The notes beneath the pieces are model-generated. The model made no database searches, was not told where the DNA came from, and was given only the letters and a program-made list of their open reading frames with translations. 64,000 nt of DNA from an uncultured Christensenellaceae bacterium (GTDB lineage: Bacteria; Bacillota; Clostridia; Christensenellales; UBA3700): the NCBI GenBank assembly GCA_910587685.1, contig CAJUMY010000010.1, positions 1 through 64,000 on the forward strand, read 5' to 3'. Shown in pieces: positions 6,750 to 15,402 of this stretch (within the stretch, counting starts at the first letter, position 1; each line of letters starts with the position of its first letter). The translations under genes were made by a program, and so were the position numbers.

Positions 6750-8870
6750 ATGATAGAGATAAAAAATTTAACTAAAAAATACGATTTTACCGTTCTTGAC
6801 GGGGTGAATTTGACGTTGCCTGATAGAGGACTCGTATGTATTACGGGCGAGTCGGGAAGTGGGAAAACGACGCTTTTGAACGCCATAGGCATGAATATTT
6901 CGGTAGAAGGTGAAATCATTTATAACGGAGAAAACATTGTCGAGCTTAAGGGAAGGAAAAAAGATGGTATAAGGAGTCGAAGTTTCAGCTATGTCGGACA
7001 GAGAGTAGTTTTCCTTGAAAATATGAGTGTTAGCGATAATATCAGGCTTATGACTTATAAAGATATAGACGTCGAGGAAACTCTAGCGTTTTTTAATATG
7101 TCCGGATTAAAAAATTCGCTTGTCAAAAGTCTGAGCGGCGGAGAAAGGAAGAGAGTCGCTCTTATTATGGCATATCTTAGGAATACTCCTGTTATACTTG
7201 CCGACGAACCTACGGCTGATCTCGACGAAGATAACGCCGTTCTTGTAATGGAAGTTTTGAAGGAACTGTCTAAGATCGCGCTTGTCGTAGTGTCGAGTCA
7301 TATGAGAGAACTTGCAAAACGTTATGCCGACAAAATATATATTATCGAAAACGCCGCAATAACGCTATTATATAACGGAGAGGAAGAAAGAGAAATTTCG
7401 AATAATAATGATTTAACTTGTCGTAGACCCGAAACGCAAATTTCGAATAATACTGTTAAAACGAATCTTACGATGAAGGAGACGTTCGTTACTTTTGTAA
7501 AATGCGTCAATAAAAACAGAGCGTTGGCTTTGAGCTTTGCGGTAATCACTGTACTTTCGCTGACGGTTTTGCTCTGCGGATTCGTTTTTTACATGAATCC
7601 GACAAATGATATGATCTCCGATAATATGCATAAAATAGGCGTACGATATTATTATACGTTTGAAAAAGGAGAAGAAACTTTTTTCGGGAATAAAAACTGC
7701 AAAAACTGTATCGGAGAATATTACGTTGATACGGAAAAACTGTTTGCAAAGGATATTGAAAACGGTAAATTCAAGGGAAGACTGCCTCAAAAATTCGGAG
7801 AATATATCGTAAGCGATTATTTCGAAGCAAATTTCTTTCAAGGAGACGCAGTCGGAAAGATTATTGAGAAAGGTTATTTGTCGGCAACGATAGATATGAC
7901 GGTATGCGGCGTATACGGTACTGGCTTGTTGGGATGCACGACGGATAAGTTCGATATTAACGACATGAAAGACGTTGAAAATCACGTTTTGTTGTCAGTG
8001 TATTCCGATATGAAATATACGGACGCTCGTGCTTCGCTAAATTCTTGTAACGAAATCTATATTGCGAATAAGATCGATCGGGGGGAGATAATTGCAGGCA
8101 GGGTCCCAAACGCCGATGGCGAATATCTCGCGACTGCGGACTTTGTAGCCTATCAGTTGAGCAGTAATGAAAAAACGATAACGCGCGAAGACGTGTTGAA
8201 TTATCCTAACGAATATTTGAATACGTTCGGCGTATCTCATCAAATATACAAGCACGGTATGTATTCGGCGGATATAAAAGTAGTAGGTATAACGGATAGG
8301 GTGACAGATCATAACGAAAACCGTTGCTATATATCGGAAAAGGCAAGTTTAGACGTGTTGATAGACGGTTACGTTGCAGCTGTAGACGAAATAGACTTCC
8401 AAAAAGAGTATTTAAGTAGCGGGTATTCGGTATCTCCATATGGGGATTCAATAGATTTTTTGAATATCGCGTCTATAATTATGATAGTTGCTGGAAACTG
8501 CTTTTTTGCCGTTTCGATAGTTATCGCGGTTATCTATGTACTGTCGGTAAAGGAAGAGAACGGAAAGTTTTTACGTACGCTATACCTTTTAGGATTTACA
8601 AAAGATGCCGTTAAAAAATGTATATTCGCTTACATAACGTGCGTACTTGTTTTATCTTTCGTTCTATCGCTTGTTCTCGGACTTATTTGTCTGTCCGTCT
8701 TTGATAGCGTCGCTGTTGTCGGAACGAGTATAACGTTTTTAGCTTATAAGATAACGTTTAGTCCGATACTCATACTCGTCGCATTTGTTTTAACGGAAGC
8801 GATGATAATTGTCTTAAGTTCGCATAACGTTTGCAATACTATAATCGGAGGCGTATATGATAGACGTTAG
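6750..8870 (+). CDS. fused ABC ATPase-permease, FtsX/MacB-like, first of a pair
   Basis: The 706-residue protein joins an N-terminal ATPase (about 1-215) to a permease. Walker A is GESGSGKTT (33-41), the signature is LSGGERKR, Walker B is VILADEPTADLD, and the switch histidine is in SSH. The permease has one helix near 255-280, a large extracytoplasmic domain (about 280-560) and three C-terminal helices. This is the FtsX-like four-helix layout used by MacB-type mechanotransmission ABC systems, which export or remove peptides and lipids rather than import. The ribosome site is GGGAG before ATG 6750. The 3' end overlaps the second gene by 14 bases, so the two are translationally coupled and probably form a heterodimer. 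Confidence 0.85.
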   Translation: MIEIKNLTKKYDFTVLDGVNLTLPDRGLVCITGESGSGKTTLLNAIGMNISVEGEIIYNGENIVELKGRKKDGIRSRSFSYVGQRVVFLENMSVSDNIRLMTYKDIDVEETLAFFNMSGLKNSLVKSLSGGERKRVALIMAYLRNTPVILADEPTADLDEDNAVLVMEVLKELSKIALVVVSSHMRELAKRYADKIYIIENAAITLLYNGEEEREISNNNDLTCRRPETQISNNTVKTNLTMKETFVTFVKCVNKNRALALSFAVITVLSLTVLLCGFVFYMNPTNDMISDNMHKIGVRYYYTFEKGEETFFGNKNCKNCIGEYYVDTEKLFAKDIENGKFKGRLPQKFGEYIVSDYFEANFFQGDAVGKIIEKGYLSATIDMTVCGVYGTGLLGCTTDKFDINDMKDVENHVLLSVYSDMKYTDARASLNSCNEIYIANKIDRGEIIAGRVPNADGEYLATADFVAYQLSSNEKTITREDVLNYPNEYLNTFGVSHQIYKHGMYSADIKVVGITDRVTDHNENRCYISEKASLDVLIDGYVAAVDEIDFQKEYLSSGYSVSPYGDSIDFLNIASIIMIVAGNCFFAVSIVIAVIYVLSVKEENGKFLRTLYLLGFTKDAVKKCIFAYITCVLVLSFVLSLVLGLICLSVFDSVAVVGTSITFLAYKITFSPILILVAFVLTEAMIIVLSSHNVCNTIIGGVYDRR

Positions 8871-10974
8871 GGGAATAAATAAAGATTACGGCAACGGAAG
8901 AGGAATATTCGATATTAACGTTTCGCTGCCGAAAAGCGGCATTGTCGCAGTTAGCGGAAAGTCAGGAAGCGGAAAAACGACGTTTTTGAATTTGCTTCTC
9001 GAGATAATAAAGCCTACGTCTGGGGAAATAGCAATAAACGGCGAAGCTCTTTCATTTGAAGACGTCAACAGCAAAGGTTATTTTGCGTGCGTGTTTCAAG
9101 AAAACAGTCTTTTCGAATACTTGACGCTTCGAGAAAATATGCTGCTTTTTTCAGATAGCGACTATAAGATCAAAAATGCGCTAAGCGCTCTCGGCATAGC
9201 AAAGTATACGGATACGGAAGTTTCTAAACTTAGCGGCGGAGAGAAAAAGAGAGCGAGCATAGCCGCGGCAATACTCGGAGAAAATCCCGTTATACTTGCC
9301 GACGAACCGACGTCGGGGCTTGACGCTCGTAACGCAAGAAATATAATGGAGATATTGAAAAAACTTTCCGATGATAGATTGGTGATCGTCGTTACGCACG
9401 ATACATGTTTTCGAAACGAATTTGCGGACAGAATTATCACGCTTGACGGGGGGAGGATAATAAACGACGCGGAAAACGTAGGAACCGGCGAAGGAAAGAT
9501 CGCTGTAGAAGACGACGAAGCGGAAAGAGACGAGAAGAAAGCATATTCGGATACTGAAGTTTTAAGGCGCGGAGAAGACGTCAAACGGGATGGGAAATCG
9601 AAAGAAGCGATAAGAAAGTTTAATCTGAGTTTCATAATGAAAACGGTAAGTTTTAGAATACGTTCTTCGATTTTAAGGAATTTGATTTCTCTCGCCGCGT
9701 TCGTAATTATCGGAGTTCTTGCGTTCTTCACCGTAGGATTCGTAACTATGGACAATACGGAAAATCTTATATCGTCGGCGGAAAAGGGCGGGATAAGCAG
9801 AATAATAGAACGCAATGCGAACGGAAATTCGCTTTCGCCGGAGATTTGTAAAAGGCTAGAGAGCAAATATGAAATATATCTCGGCTATTTGAACGCAGAG
9901 GCGCTCTTTTATGCCGACAACGTTTTTGTCGATGAAGGATATCGCGTCGGCAAGGTGACAATGACGGAATATACGTATTCGAAGTTTCTTCTAAGTGGAA
10001 AAATAGACGGCGGATATGCTATTATAGGAAATAAAAATTACGAAATATATTCGATAAAAAACGACGACGCTGTTTTGGGGAAAGAAAAATATAAGGACTC
10101 GATATATATGAACGCGCAAGACGCAGATGATATAATGAGTTCTTTCGAGATAAATACTAAAATGCGTATCATGGGAGGGTATTTTGTCGGCGTTACGTTG
10201 AAGCGTGACGCTTCCCTTCAGGGTAACGACACGATCGTGACCGTCGATTTGGCGGAGCGCATCGCAGAGGAGGATATATTATCTCAAACGCTCGGCAGCG
10301 GCAGACCGCTTGCGACCGATATAGAGTTGTATTTTTCTTTTGACAAACGTTTTAGCTACGACGTCAATATCGTGAGCGTCGAGACGGATAATGAACAGAC
10401 CGCAATATACGTATCGGACGATAGATACGCGTCTTTTCTTAAGAGCTATTTCGGATATTCTGCGTTCATTGATAACGATAATACGAAGGGAATAAAAGAT
10501 ATGATATCCGGCGGAAATCTTATCATTGACGTTGAAGGCGCGAGCAGCTTTGAAACGTATGAGAATATGAAAGAAAGTTATCTATGGCTATATATACTCG
10601 CCGTAGCGATAGTTCTCGTAGCGCATTCGGGACTCGTTATAGGGGCGATGAGACATTCTTTTATCGCCAATAGACGCAACTTTTTATTGATGAAGACGCT
10701 TAATTCGGGAAAGAGAGATATCGCGGCAATAGGCGCGCTTTCCGCCTCTTTTGAAATTGTCGGCGGATATATTATTTCGACAATAATTTCCGCGATCGTC
10801 TTTGCTATCTTGAAGGCAACACTCTTTACCCGATACCTGATTGCGCTCAATTTTGCGTCGGCTATCGCTGTATTTACAGTAGTTACGGCGGTAACGGCGT
10901 TTGCGTCGGCGCTTTCGTTTCTTCTGTTGTTTTCTAAGAGATACGACGTCAACGATATGCGTACGTGTGACTGA
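8857..10974 (+). CDS. fused ABC ATPase-permease, second of the pair
   Basis: The 705-residue protein has the same architecture as its upstream neighbour. Walker A is GKSGSGKTT (34-42), then come LSGGEKKR, ILADEPTSGLD and a switch His in VVTHD. A charged linker (about 205-255) leads to one helix near 272-295, an extracytoplasmic domain and three C-terminal helices, the last with many Ala and Thr. The start ATG 8857 lies inside the previous gene's end and has GGAGGC just upstream. Nearly equal length and the same domain order suggest an old duplication and a heterodimeric transporter. The substrate is unknown; the secreted protein encoded just upstream, or self-protection against a peptide, are candidates. 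Confidence 0.85.
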   Translation: MIDVRGINKDYGNGRGIFDINVSLPKSGIVAVSGKSGSGKTTFLNLLLEIIKPTSGEIAINGEALSFEDVNSKGYFACVFQENSLFEYLTLRENMLLFSDSDYKIKNALSALGIAKYTDTEVSKLSGGEKKRASIAAAILGENPVILADEPTSGLDARNARNIMEILKKLSDDRLVIVVTHDTCFRNEFADRIITLDGGRIINDAENVGTGEGKIAVEDDEAERDEKKAYSDTEVLRRGEDVKRDGKSKEAIRKFNLSFIMKTVSFRIRSSILRNLISLAAFVIIGVLAFFTVGFVTMDNTENLISSAEKGGISRIIERNANGNSLSPEICKRLESKYEIYLGYLNAEALFYADNVFVDEGYRVGKVTMTEYTYSKFLLSGKIDGGYAIIGNKNYEIYSIKNDDAVLGKEKYKDSIYMNAQDADDIMSSFEINTKMRIMGGYFVGVTLKRDASLQGNDTIVTVDLAERIAEEDILSQTLGSGRPLATDIELYFSFDKRFSYDVNIVSVETDNEQTAIYVSDDRYASFLKSYFGYSAFIDNDNTKGIKDMISGGNLIIDVEGASSFETYENMKESYLWLYILAVAIVLVAHSGLVIGAMRHSFIANRRNFLLMKTLNSGKRDIAAIGALSASFEIVGGYIISTIISAIVFAILKATLFTRYLIALNFASAIAVFTVVTAVTAFASALSFLLLFSKRYDVNDMRTCD

Positions 10975-11191
10975 TAACATACGTATATGTATGTACGTTT
11001 CTGTTGTTAATATATTTTTTGAAACCGGTTTGGCGCTGACGGTATATACGATATAAAACAAGAATAATCGTAAGGATAACCTCGCGCGGATCTATGTTTT
11101 ATTGATAATCATTATAGATTATTGATTACGAAACGAGTCATTACGTTCGGCGCGGCGAAAACGTCAAAAAATAAATTTGACGTCAAATCGC

Positions 11192-11220
11192 TTTACACGA
11201 CAAGAAATTAGTGATATAAT
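11192..11220 (+). promoter_or_regulatory. sigma-A promoter of rpsF-ssb-rpsR
   Basis: TTTACA, a 17-base spacer and a perfect TATAAT (11215-11220) stand about 78 bases before the rpsF start. Confidence 0.8.
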
Positions 11221-11230
11221 CACAGTACAT

Positions 11231-11289
11231 TTCTCTGCTCTTGCGGAGAATCCTTGCCTGCATTGCAGGTCATTAAGTCCATAAGGAGG
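11231..11289 (+). promoter_or_regulatory. structured rpsF leader, candidate S6:S18 autoregulatory RNA
   Basis: Two stems are visible: TTCTCT/GGAGAA (11231-11236 with 11245-11250) and CCTGC/GCAGG (11257-11261 with 11265-11269). The CCTT just before the second stem can pair with the AAGG of the ribosome site (11283-11286), which would hide it. Published S6:S18 binding leaders in bacteria have a similar hairpin next to the rpsF ribosome site. The diagnostic CCG bulge of that motif is not obvious here, so the assignment is tentative. Confidence 0.5.
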
Positions 11290-11297
11290 TGCAGTAT

Positions 11298-11579
11298 ATG
11301 AATAAGTACGAAATGCTGTACATTATCGAGAACGAGGTGTCTGAAGAGAAGAAACAGGCAGTCATCGACAAACTCTCAGATATTGTTACTACGAGCGGCG
11401 GCGCAGTCGAGAGTATCGACAAGTGGGGCACGAGAAAGTACGCTTATCCAATCGACTACAAGACGGAAGGATATTACGTTCTCATGAACTTCGAGTCCGA
11501 TGCAAACGTTCCGGCAGAGCTTGACAGGCAGATCAGGATCAATGACGATACCGTCAGATGTATGATCCTCAGAAAGTGA
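11298..11579 (+). CDS. rpsF: 30S ribosomal protein S6
   Basis: I chose ATG 11298, which lies 8 bases after AAGGAGG; the GTG at 11289 overlaps the ribosome site. The 93-residue product begins MNKYEMLYIIE and contains WGTRKYAYPIDYKTEGYYVLMNF, the S6 ferredoxin-like core, and the strand DDTVRCMILRK at its end. S6 binds S18 and 16S rRNA in the platform of the small subunit. The order rpsF-ssb-rpsR is the standard one in Firmicutes. Codon use favours AAG and C-ending codons, as expected for high expression. Confidence 0.97.
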   Translation: MNKYEMLYIIENEVSEEKKQAVIDKLSDIVTTSGGAVESIDKWGTRKYAYPIDYKTEGYYVLMNFESDANVPAELDRQIRINDDTVRCMILRK

Positions 11580-11598
11580 TCGGAGGCAGAGCGATATC

Positions 11599-12000
11599 AT
11601 GAACAGAGTTTTTTTGATAGGCAATCTTACTAGAGATCCCGAGTTCAATACGACTTCGAGCGGAGTAGCGGTCTGCAGATTTTCGATAGGCGTCACGAGA
11701 AGATTTTCTCAGGGCGAATCGGACTTTTTCAATATCGTTACGTGGAGAGCTACCGCTGAAAACTGTCAGAAATATCTGAAGAAAGGAAGCAAAGTAGCTA
11801 TCATCGGAGCCATTCAGACGAGAACGTACGAGGCGCAGGACGGTACGAAGAGAAACGCGGTCGATATAGTAGCCGACGAAGTACAGTTCCTCAATACCAG
11901 AGCGCAGGGCGACGAAGGAGACGCTTCTTCTTCATACCGCAAGGAGTCGCCGGTCAACAAGTTGACCCCCGTAGAGAACGACGAAGATCTACCGTTCTAA
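11599..12000 (+). CDS. ssb: single-stranded DNA-binding protein
   Basis: The 133-residue protein begins MNRVFLIGNLTRDPE and has the OB-fold motifs VCRFSIGVTRRF, FFNIVTWRATAE and GSKVAIIGAIQTRTYEAQDG. The flexible tail ends EDLPF, the acidic-hydrophobic tip through which SSB recruits RecA-, PriA- and RecQ-type partners. The ribosome site is GGAGG with ATG 11599. It lies between the genes for S6 and S18, as in Bacillus. The length is a little shorter than Bacillus SsbA (about 172 residues) because the linker is short. Confidence 0.96.
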   Translation: MNRVFLIGNLTRDPEFNTTSSGVAVCRFSIGVTRRFSQGESDFFNIVTWRATAENCQKYLKKGSKVAIIGAIQTRTYEAQDGTKRNAVDIVADEVQFLNTRAQGDEGDASSSYRKESPVNKLTPVENDEDLPF

Positions 12001-12058
12001 TTATCTTTGATATAAAGAATAATTAAGAACGAATAAAGTATCGGACTGTTTAGCCCGA

Positions 12059-12093
12059 GGAACGTCAGTTTCGAAAGAAACTGCAGACGTTCC
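12059..12093 (+). promoter_or_regulatory. long hairpin with GAAA tetraloop between ssb and rpsR
   Basis: GGAACGTC pairs with GACGTTCC, and inside it AGTTTC pairs with GAAACT closed by GAAA; only a GCA bulge interrupts. The hairpin ends 32 bases before ATG 12125 and has no T run, so it is unlikely to be a simple terminator. Processing or regulation of rpsR is possible. Confidence 0.5.
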
Positions 12094-12124
12094 GAAAAGA
12101 ATTTAATTTTAGGAGGTATTAACT

Positions 12125-12370
12125 ATGGAAGAGAAAAAGGTTAATCGCGCGCCGAAGAGAACTCCGAAGAAAAAGGTTTGTTCTTTCTGTGTCGATAAGA
12201 TTGATTCCGTAGATTATAAGGACGTTGCGAAACTCAAGAAATACATTACGGAGAAAGGTAAGATTTTACCGAGACGTAATACCGGAGTTTGCGCAAAGCA
12301 TCAGAGAATTCTTGCTGAAGCTATTAAAAGAGCAAGAGTTATGGCGCTTCTTCCTTACAAGGCGGACTGA
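12125..12370 (+). CDS. rpsR: 30S ribosomal protein S18
   Basis: The 81-residue basic protein starts at ATG 12125 behind AGGAGGTATTAACT. It contains the S18 signature from DYKDVAKLKKYITEKGKILPRR through TGVCAKHQRILAEAIKRARVMALLPY. The segment CSFCVDKI holds a Cys-X2-Cys pair; with the later Cys and His this suggests the zinc-binding (C+) form of S18. S18 partners with S6 in the small-subunit platform. A strong terminator follows at 12422. Confidence 0.97.
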   Translation: MEEKKVNRAPKRTPKKKVCSFCVDKIDSVDYKDVAKLKKYITEKGKILPRRNTGVCAKHQRILAEAIKRARVMALLPYKAD

Positions 12371-12421
12371 TCCGCTTTTACAAATTTAGGCATAAAAATA
12401 TTTAACATATGATTTTGTTTT

Positions 12422-12456
12422 GCAAAAACGGTTGGCGTAACGTCAGCCGTTTTTGC
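12422..12456 (+). terminator. terminator of rpsF-ssb-rpsR
   Basis: GCAAAAACGGTTGGC pairs with GTCAGCCGTTTTTGC (near-perfect) around a small loop, with the T run inside the 3' arm. Confidence 0.85.
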
Positions 12457-12540
12457 ATTATAATCATATGTTTTAATATGTTTTTGTTGAAAATCAATGT
12501 AAAATTTAACCGTTACCGCCGAAAATTTTTGGGAATACAC

Positions 12541-12569
12541 TTTACAACGGGTATTTTATAGTGTAAAAT
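12541..12569 (+). promoter_or_regulatory. sigma-A promoter of the gene at 12626
   Basis: TTTACA (12541-12546), a 17-base spacer and TAAAAT (12564-12569). Just downstream lies the palindromic word CGCCTAGGCG (around 12595). Confidence 0.65.
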
Positions 12570-12625
12570 AACATTATAATAAATATAAAGGCTCGCCTAG
12601 GCGGGTAAACTAAGAGGTGAAAATT

Positions 12626-14029
12626 ATGGCAAAGTTGTCAAAAGGCGCGAAGATTGCTATCGGCATAGGTGTTCCGGTCGTAGTCATTCTCCTTATCGTG
12701 GCTATCGTATTCATAGTCCTGTTCGCAGGTCCTTCGGTAGAATACAATAAGCCGCTCGCAGAAGTTTATATGATGGGTCAGATGCAGAGAGCATCCGCTA
12801 ATCCTAACGAGGACTACACTCTCGTGGAAAGCGGTAAGATCTGGTCGGTTGAAGATATGATAGACGGCGCTTCCGGCGGAAGCATTTCTATAGACGATCT
12901 TAAGAACCCCGAGGATTTCAACGCTCTTTCCGCAGAGGATAAGGCGAACGTCGTAGCATGGATATACAGAACGGCGGTATTCAACTATTCTCAGGTAGTG
13001 AACAAGGCTTGGTATCTCGATACTTATTCGACGGTTCAGGCGTACGATACGCTCGGCGTCGATAAAGTTACGGTCATAGTTCGTTCGCCGTACACCGATA
13101 TTTTCGGTGAGAACGGACACTATTTCCAGAATAACGCGGGTATCGCAGGATTTAACCTCGGTTCCGCTTCCGTAGGTTCTAACATTACCAATATGCTCGG
13201 TTACAACTATCAGTCTATATCGAGCGCGAAGGTCAACGCAGGAAGAACCGGTAAGAACCCCGCTGTTTACTACGGTACGGGAAGCGAGGAGCTTGCTAAG
13301 AAAAATATTCTCGGAGCTTGGTGCGAGAACTTCGAGGGCGCTAAGATAGACAGAAGCGCAGGCGATTATAAGCCTTCTACGAGCAATCCTTATTCTGATT
13401 ATTCCGACGCTCCTTGGGAGATCATGGCTGAAGACGACGGCGGATACCTCAGCGCAGGTTGGGCTAAGTACAGCATGGACGATCCCGAGTGGCTCGACGT
13501 TGAAAAGACCAGTTTCGAATACGACGCGGCTCGCGACAGATTCGTTATCAAGTTCGTATTTAACGACGATGACGTTCAGGACGCAGGTCGTAACTCGATG
13601 AATACCCTTATCAACGATACTAAGGCGTATATCACTCTTACCAACCCGACTTATACCAAGTGTGAGAATACTCTCGAGATCTCTGCCAGCGGACTTATCA
13701 CGAAGTGGGCTAAGGTCGAGGTTCTCGAGTCCGGCGCGGCTAAGATAGTCAACACTTTCAACGCTTCTAAGGGCGTAGCAAGTAACGACCAGATCAACGT
13801 ATTCTCTTACGACAAGAACGATTGCGACGCAATGAAGTGGGCATCGTTCTATATGCCGGAGCTCAGAGACGTTGCTGAATTCGCAAGCTACGAGACTTTC
13901 GAGAAGTATAAGCCGAGCGTTGATACGGAGTCTGCATTGGGCAAAGCTATCTATGAAGATATGCAGGAGTTCGTAGATACGAGAGACGCAAGAATACAGG
14001 AAGCTCTCGGCAATAAGAAGGCAGCTTAA
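12626..14029 (+). CDS. membrane-anchored extracytoplasmic protein of unknown function, apparently highly expressed
   Basis: I chose ATG 12626 behind AAGAGGTGAAAATT; a GTG at 12617 overlaps the ribosome site. The 467-residue protein has one N-terminal helix (about residues 8-36, mostly Val/Ile/Leu) and then a large polar domain with no lipobox and no further membrane span. The domain is rich in Tyr, Asn, Asp and Ser and has no motif I know. Codons are biased toward AAG, CTC, GAG and TTC as in rpsF, ssb and argG, unlike most neighbours, which points to abundant protein. It has its own promoter and terminator. A surface structural or binding role is a guess. Confidence 0.65.
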   Translation: MAKLSKGAKIAIGIGVPVVVILLIVAIVFIVLFAGPSVEYNKPLAEVYMMGQMQRASANPNEDYTLVESGKIWSVEDMIDGASGGSISIDDLKNPEDFNALSAEDKANVVAWIYRTAVFNYSQVVNKAWYLDTYSTVQAYDTLGVDKVTVIVRSPYTDIFGENGHYFQNNAGIAGFNLGSASVGSNITNMLGYNYQSISSAKVNAGRTGKNPAVYYGTGSEELAKKNILGAWCENFEGAKIDRSAGDYKPSTSNPYSDYSDAPWEIMAEDDGGYLSAGWAKYSMDDPEWLDVEKTSFEYDAARDRFVIKFVFNDDDVQDAGRNSMNTLINDTKAYITLTNPTYTKCENTLEISASGLITKWAKVEVLESGAAKIVNTFNASKGVASNDQINVFSYDKNDCDAMKWASFYMPELRDVAEFASYETFEKYKPSVDTESALGKAIYEDMQEFVDTRDARIQEALGNKKAA

Positions 14030-14108
14030 ATTCATTGCTTCTTATCTAATAGAGTTCGAAATGAACTTGAACTTAAACTTTTTAGAGAGTTCTGATTTTC
14101 AAAAGACG

Positions 14109-14137
14109 AGACCTTCGCGATAAGCGGAGGTCTTTAT
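14109..14137 (+). terminator. terminator of the gene at 12626
   Basis: AGACCTTCGC pairs with GCGGAGGTCT (one G-U) around GATAA, followed by TTATTTATT. Confidence 0.75.
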
Positions 14138-14301
14138 TTATTATTATTTATTAAAAATAGGACATTTCATGGATTTTGGATAGCGTACTCGCATACAAAT
14201 TACAAATAATTGGAAATAGTTGTTGAAAAGTATTACGATTAGTGGTAGAATATTATTAATAACATATAACGCCTTTTCGGTGTTGAGACGAGGTTTTAGA
14301 A

Positions 14302-15402
14302 GTGGAATTTAATGAAATAATCAGCCGTTTTGATTTTGACGGACAGTTTGTCGGAATAGAGCCGTACGGAATGGGTCTTATCAACAATACGTACGCAGTC
14401 AGCGTTAAAAGAGAGAACGGCGAAATCAAGAGGTATATTCTTCAAAAGATCAACAAGAATACTTTTAAGCAGGTAGATAAGTTGATGCGTAATATAAGGC
14501 TAGTTACCGAGTATCTTAAAGATATATCAGTTAAGAACGGCGGTAATTGGGAAAGAGAAGTTCTTACCCTTGTCAAGACGCTTGACGGTAATTCTTATTA
14601 TTTGGACAAGAGCGGCGAATATTGGAGAGCTTACGTGCTCATCGAGAATACGATAGGATACGCTATCGCCGAGAGCCGCGATATGTTCGAAGACGCGGGA
14701 CGCGCTTTCGGAACATTCGTACGCAATCTGTCGGGATTCCCTGCGGAAGAATTGTACGAGGTCATTGCGAATTTCCACAACACCGAGTCGAGATTTAGTG
14801 ACTTCAAAAAGGCGCTTGAGAATAACTACGAGAATAGAAAAGATAACGTAAAGGAAGAAATAGAGTTCGTTCTCTCGAGAGAAAAGTATACGTCGAAGGT
14901 AGTGTCTAAACTAAAGAGCGGCGAGATACCGCTAAGAGTTACGCATAACGATACGAAACTCAATAACGTGCTCATGGACGTCGATACGAATAGAGCCGTA
15001 TGCGTTATCGACCTCGATACCATCATGCCGGGCAGTCTTCTTTACGATTTCGGCGACGCTATCCGTTCGGGATGCAATACGGGGCTTGAGGACGAGAAGG
15101 ATCTTTCGAAGGTGTCTTTCGATATAGATCTTTTCGAGAGCTTTTCCAAAGGATTCCTCGAGGGCATAGGCGATAACATAACGAAGGAAGAAATGGAACT
15201 TCTTCCGTTTGCGGGAATACTTATGACTTACGAGTGCGGTATGAGATTTTTGGGCGACTATCTCAACGGAGACGTTTATTTCAAGACGCAGTATCCCGAG
15301 CACAATCTCGTGAGATGCAGGACGCAGTTCAAGCTCGTTCGCGATATGGAAGAAAGGCTCGGCGAAATGAGCGAGATCGTGAGCAGGTACGCTAAGATAT
15401 GA
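14302..15402 (+). CDS. APH-fold sugar kinase, N-acetylhexosamine 1-kinase-like
   Basis: The 366-residue protein uses a GTG start at 14302 with GAGG about ten bases upstream. It has the aminoglycoside-phosphotransferase fold: an N-lobe with YGMGLINNTYAV, the catalytic loop HNDTKLNN (215-222, base D217) and the metal-binding IDLD (236-239) followed by YDFGDAIR. The overall pattern matches NahK-like kinases, which phosphorylate GlcNAc or GalNAc at C1 in the lacto-N-biose/galacto-N-biose route. That it is followed by a CBM9-like protein and galE supports amino-sugar salvage. The partner phosphorylase and the uridylyltransferase are not in this window, so the exact substrate is open. Confidence 0.75.
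   Translation: MEFNEIISRFDFDGQFVGIEPYGMGLINNTYAVSVKRENGEIKRYILQKINKNTFKQVDKLMRNIRLVTEYLKDISVKNGGNWEREVLTLVKTLDGNSYYLDKSGEYWRAYVLIENTIGYAIAESRDMFEDAGRAFGTFVRNLSGFPAEELYEVIANFHNTESRFSDFKKALENNYENRKDNVKEEIEFVLSREKYTSKVVSKLKSGEIPLRVTHNDTKLNNVLMDVDTNRAVCVIDLDTIMPGSLLYDFGDAIRSGCNTGLEDEKDLSKVSFDIDLFESFSKGFLEGIGDNITKEEMELLPFAGILMTYECGMRFLGDYLNGDVYFKTQYPEHNLVRCRTQFKLVRDMEERLGEMSEIVSRYAKI

Noticed and set aside
12638..14035. 465-codon minus-strand frame opposite the gene at 12626
   Set aside because: The plus-strand gene has promoter, ribosome site, terminator and biased codons; the reverse frame has none and is a shadow.
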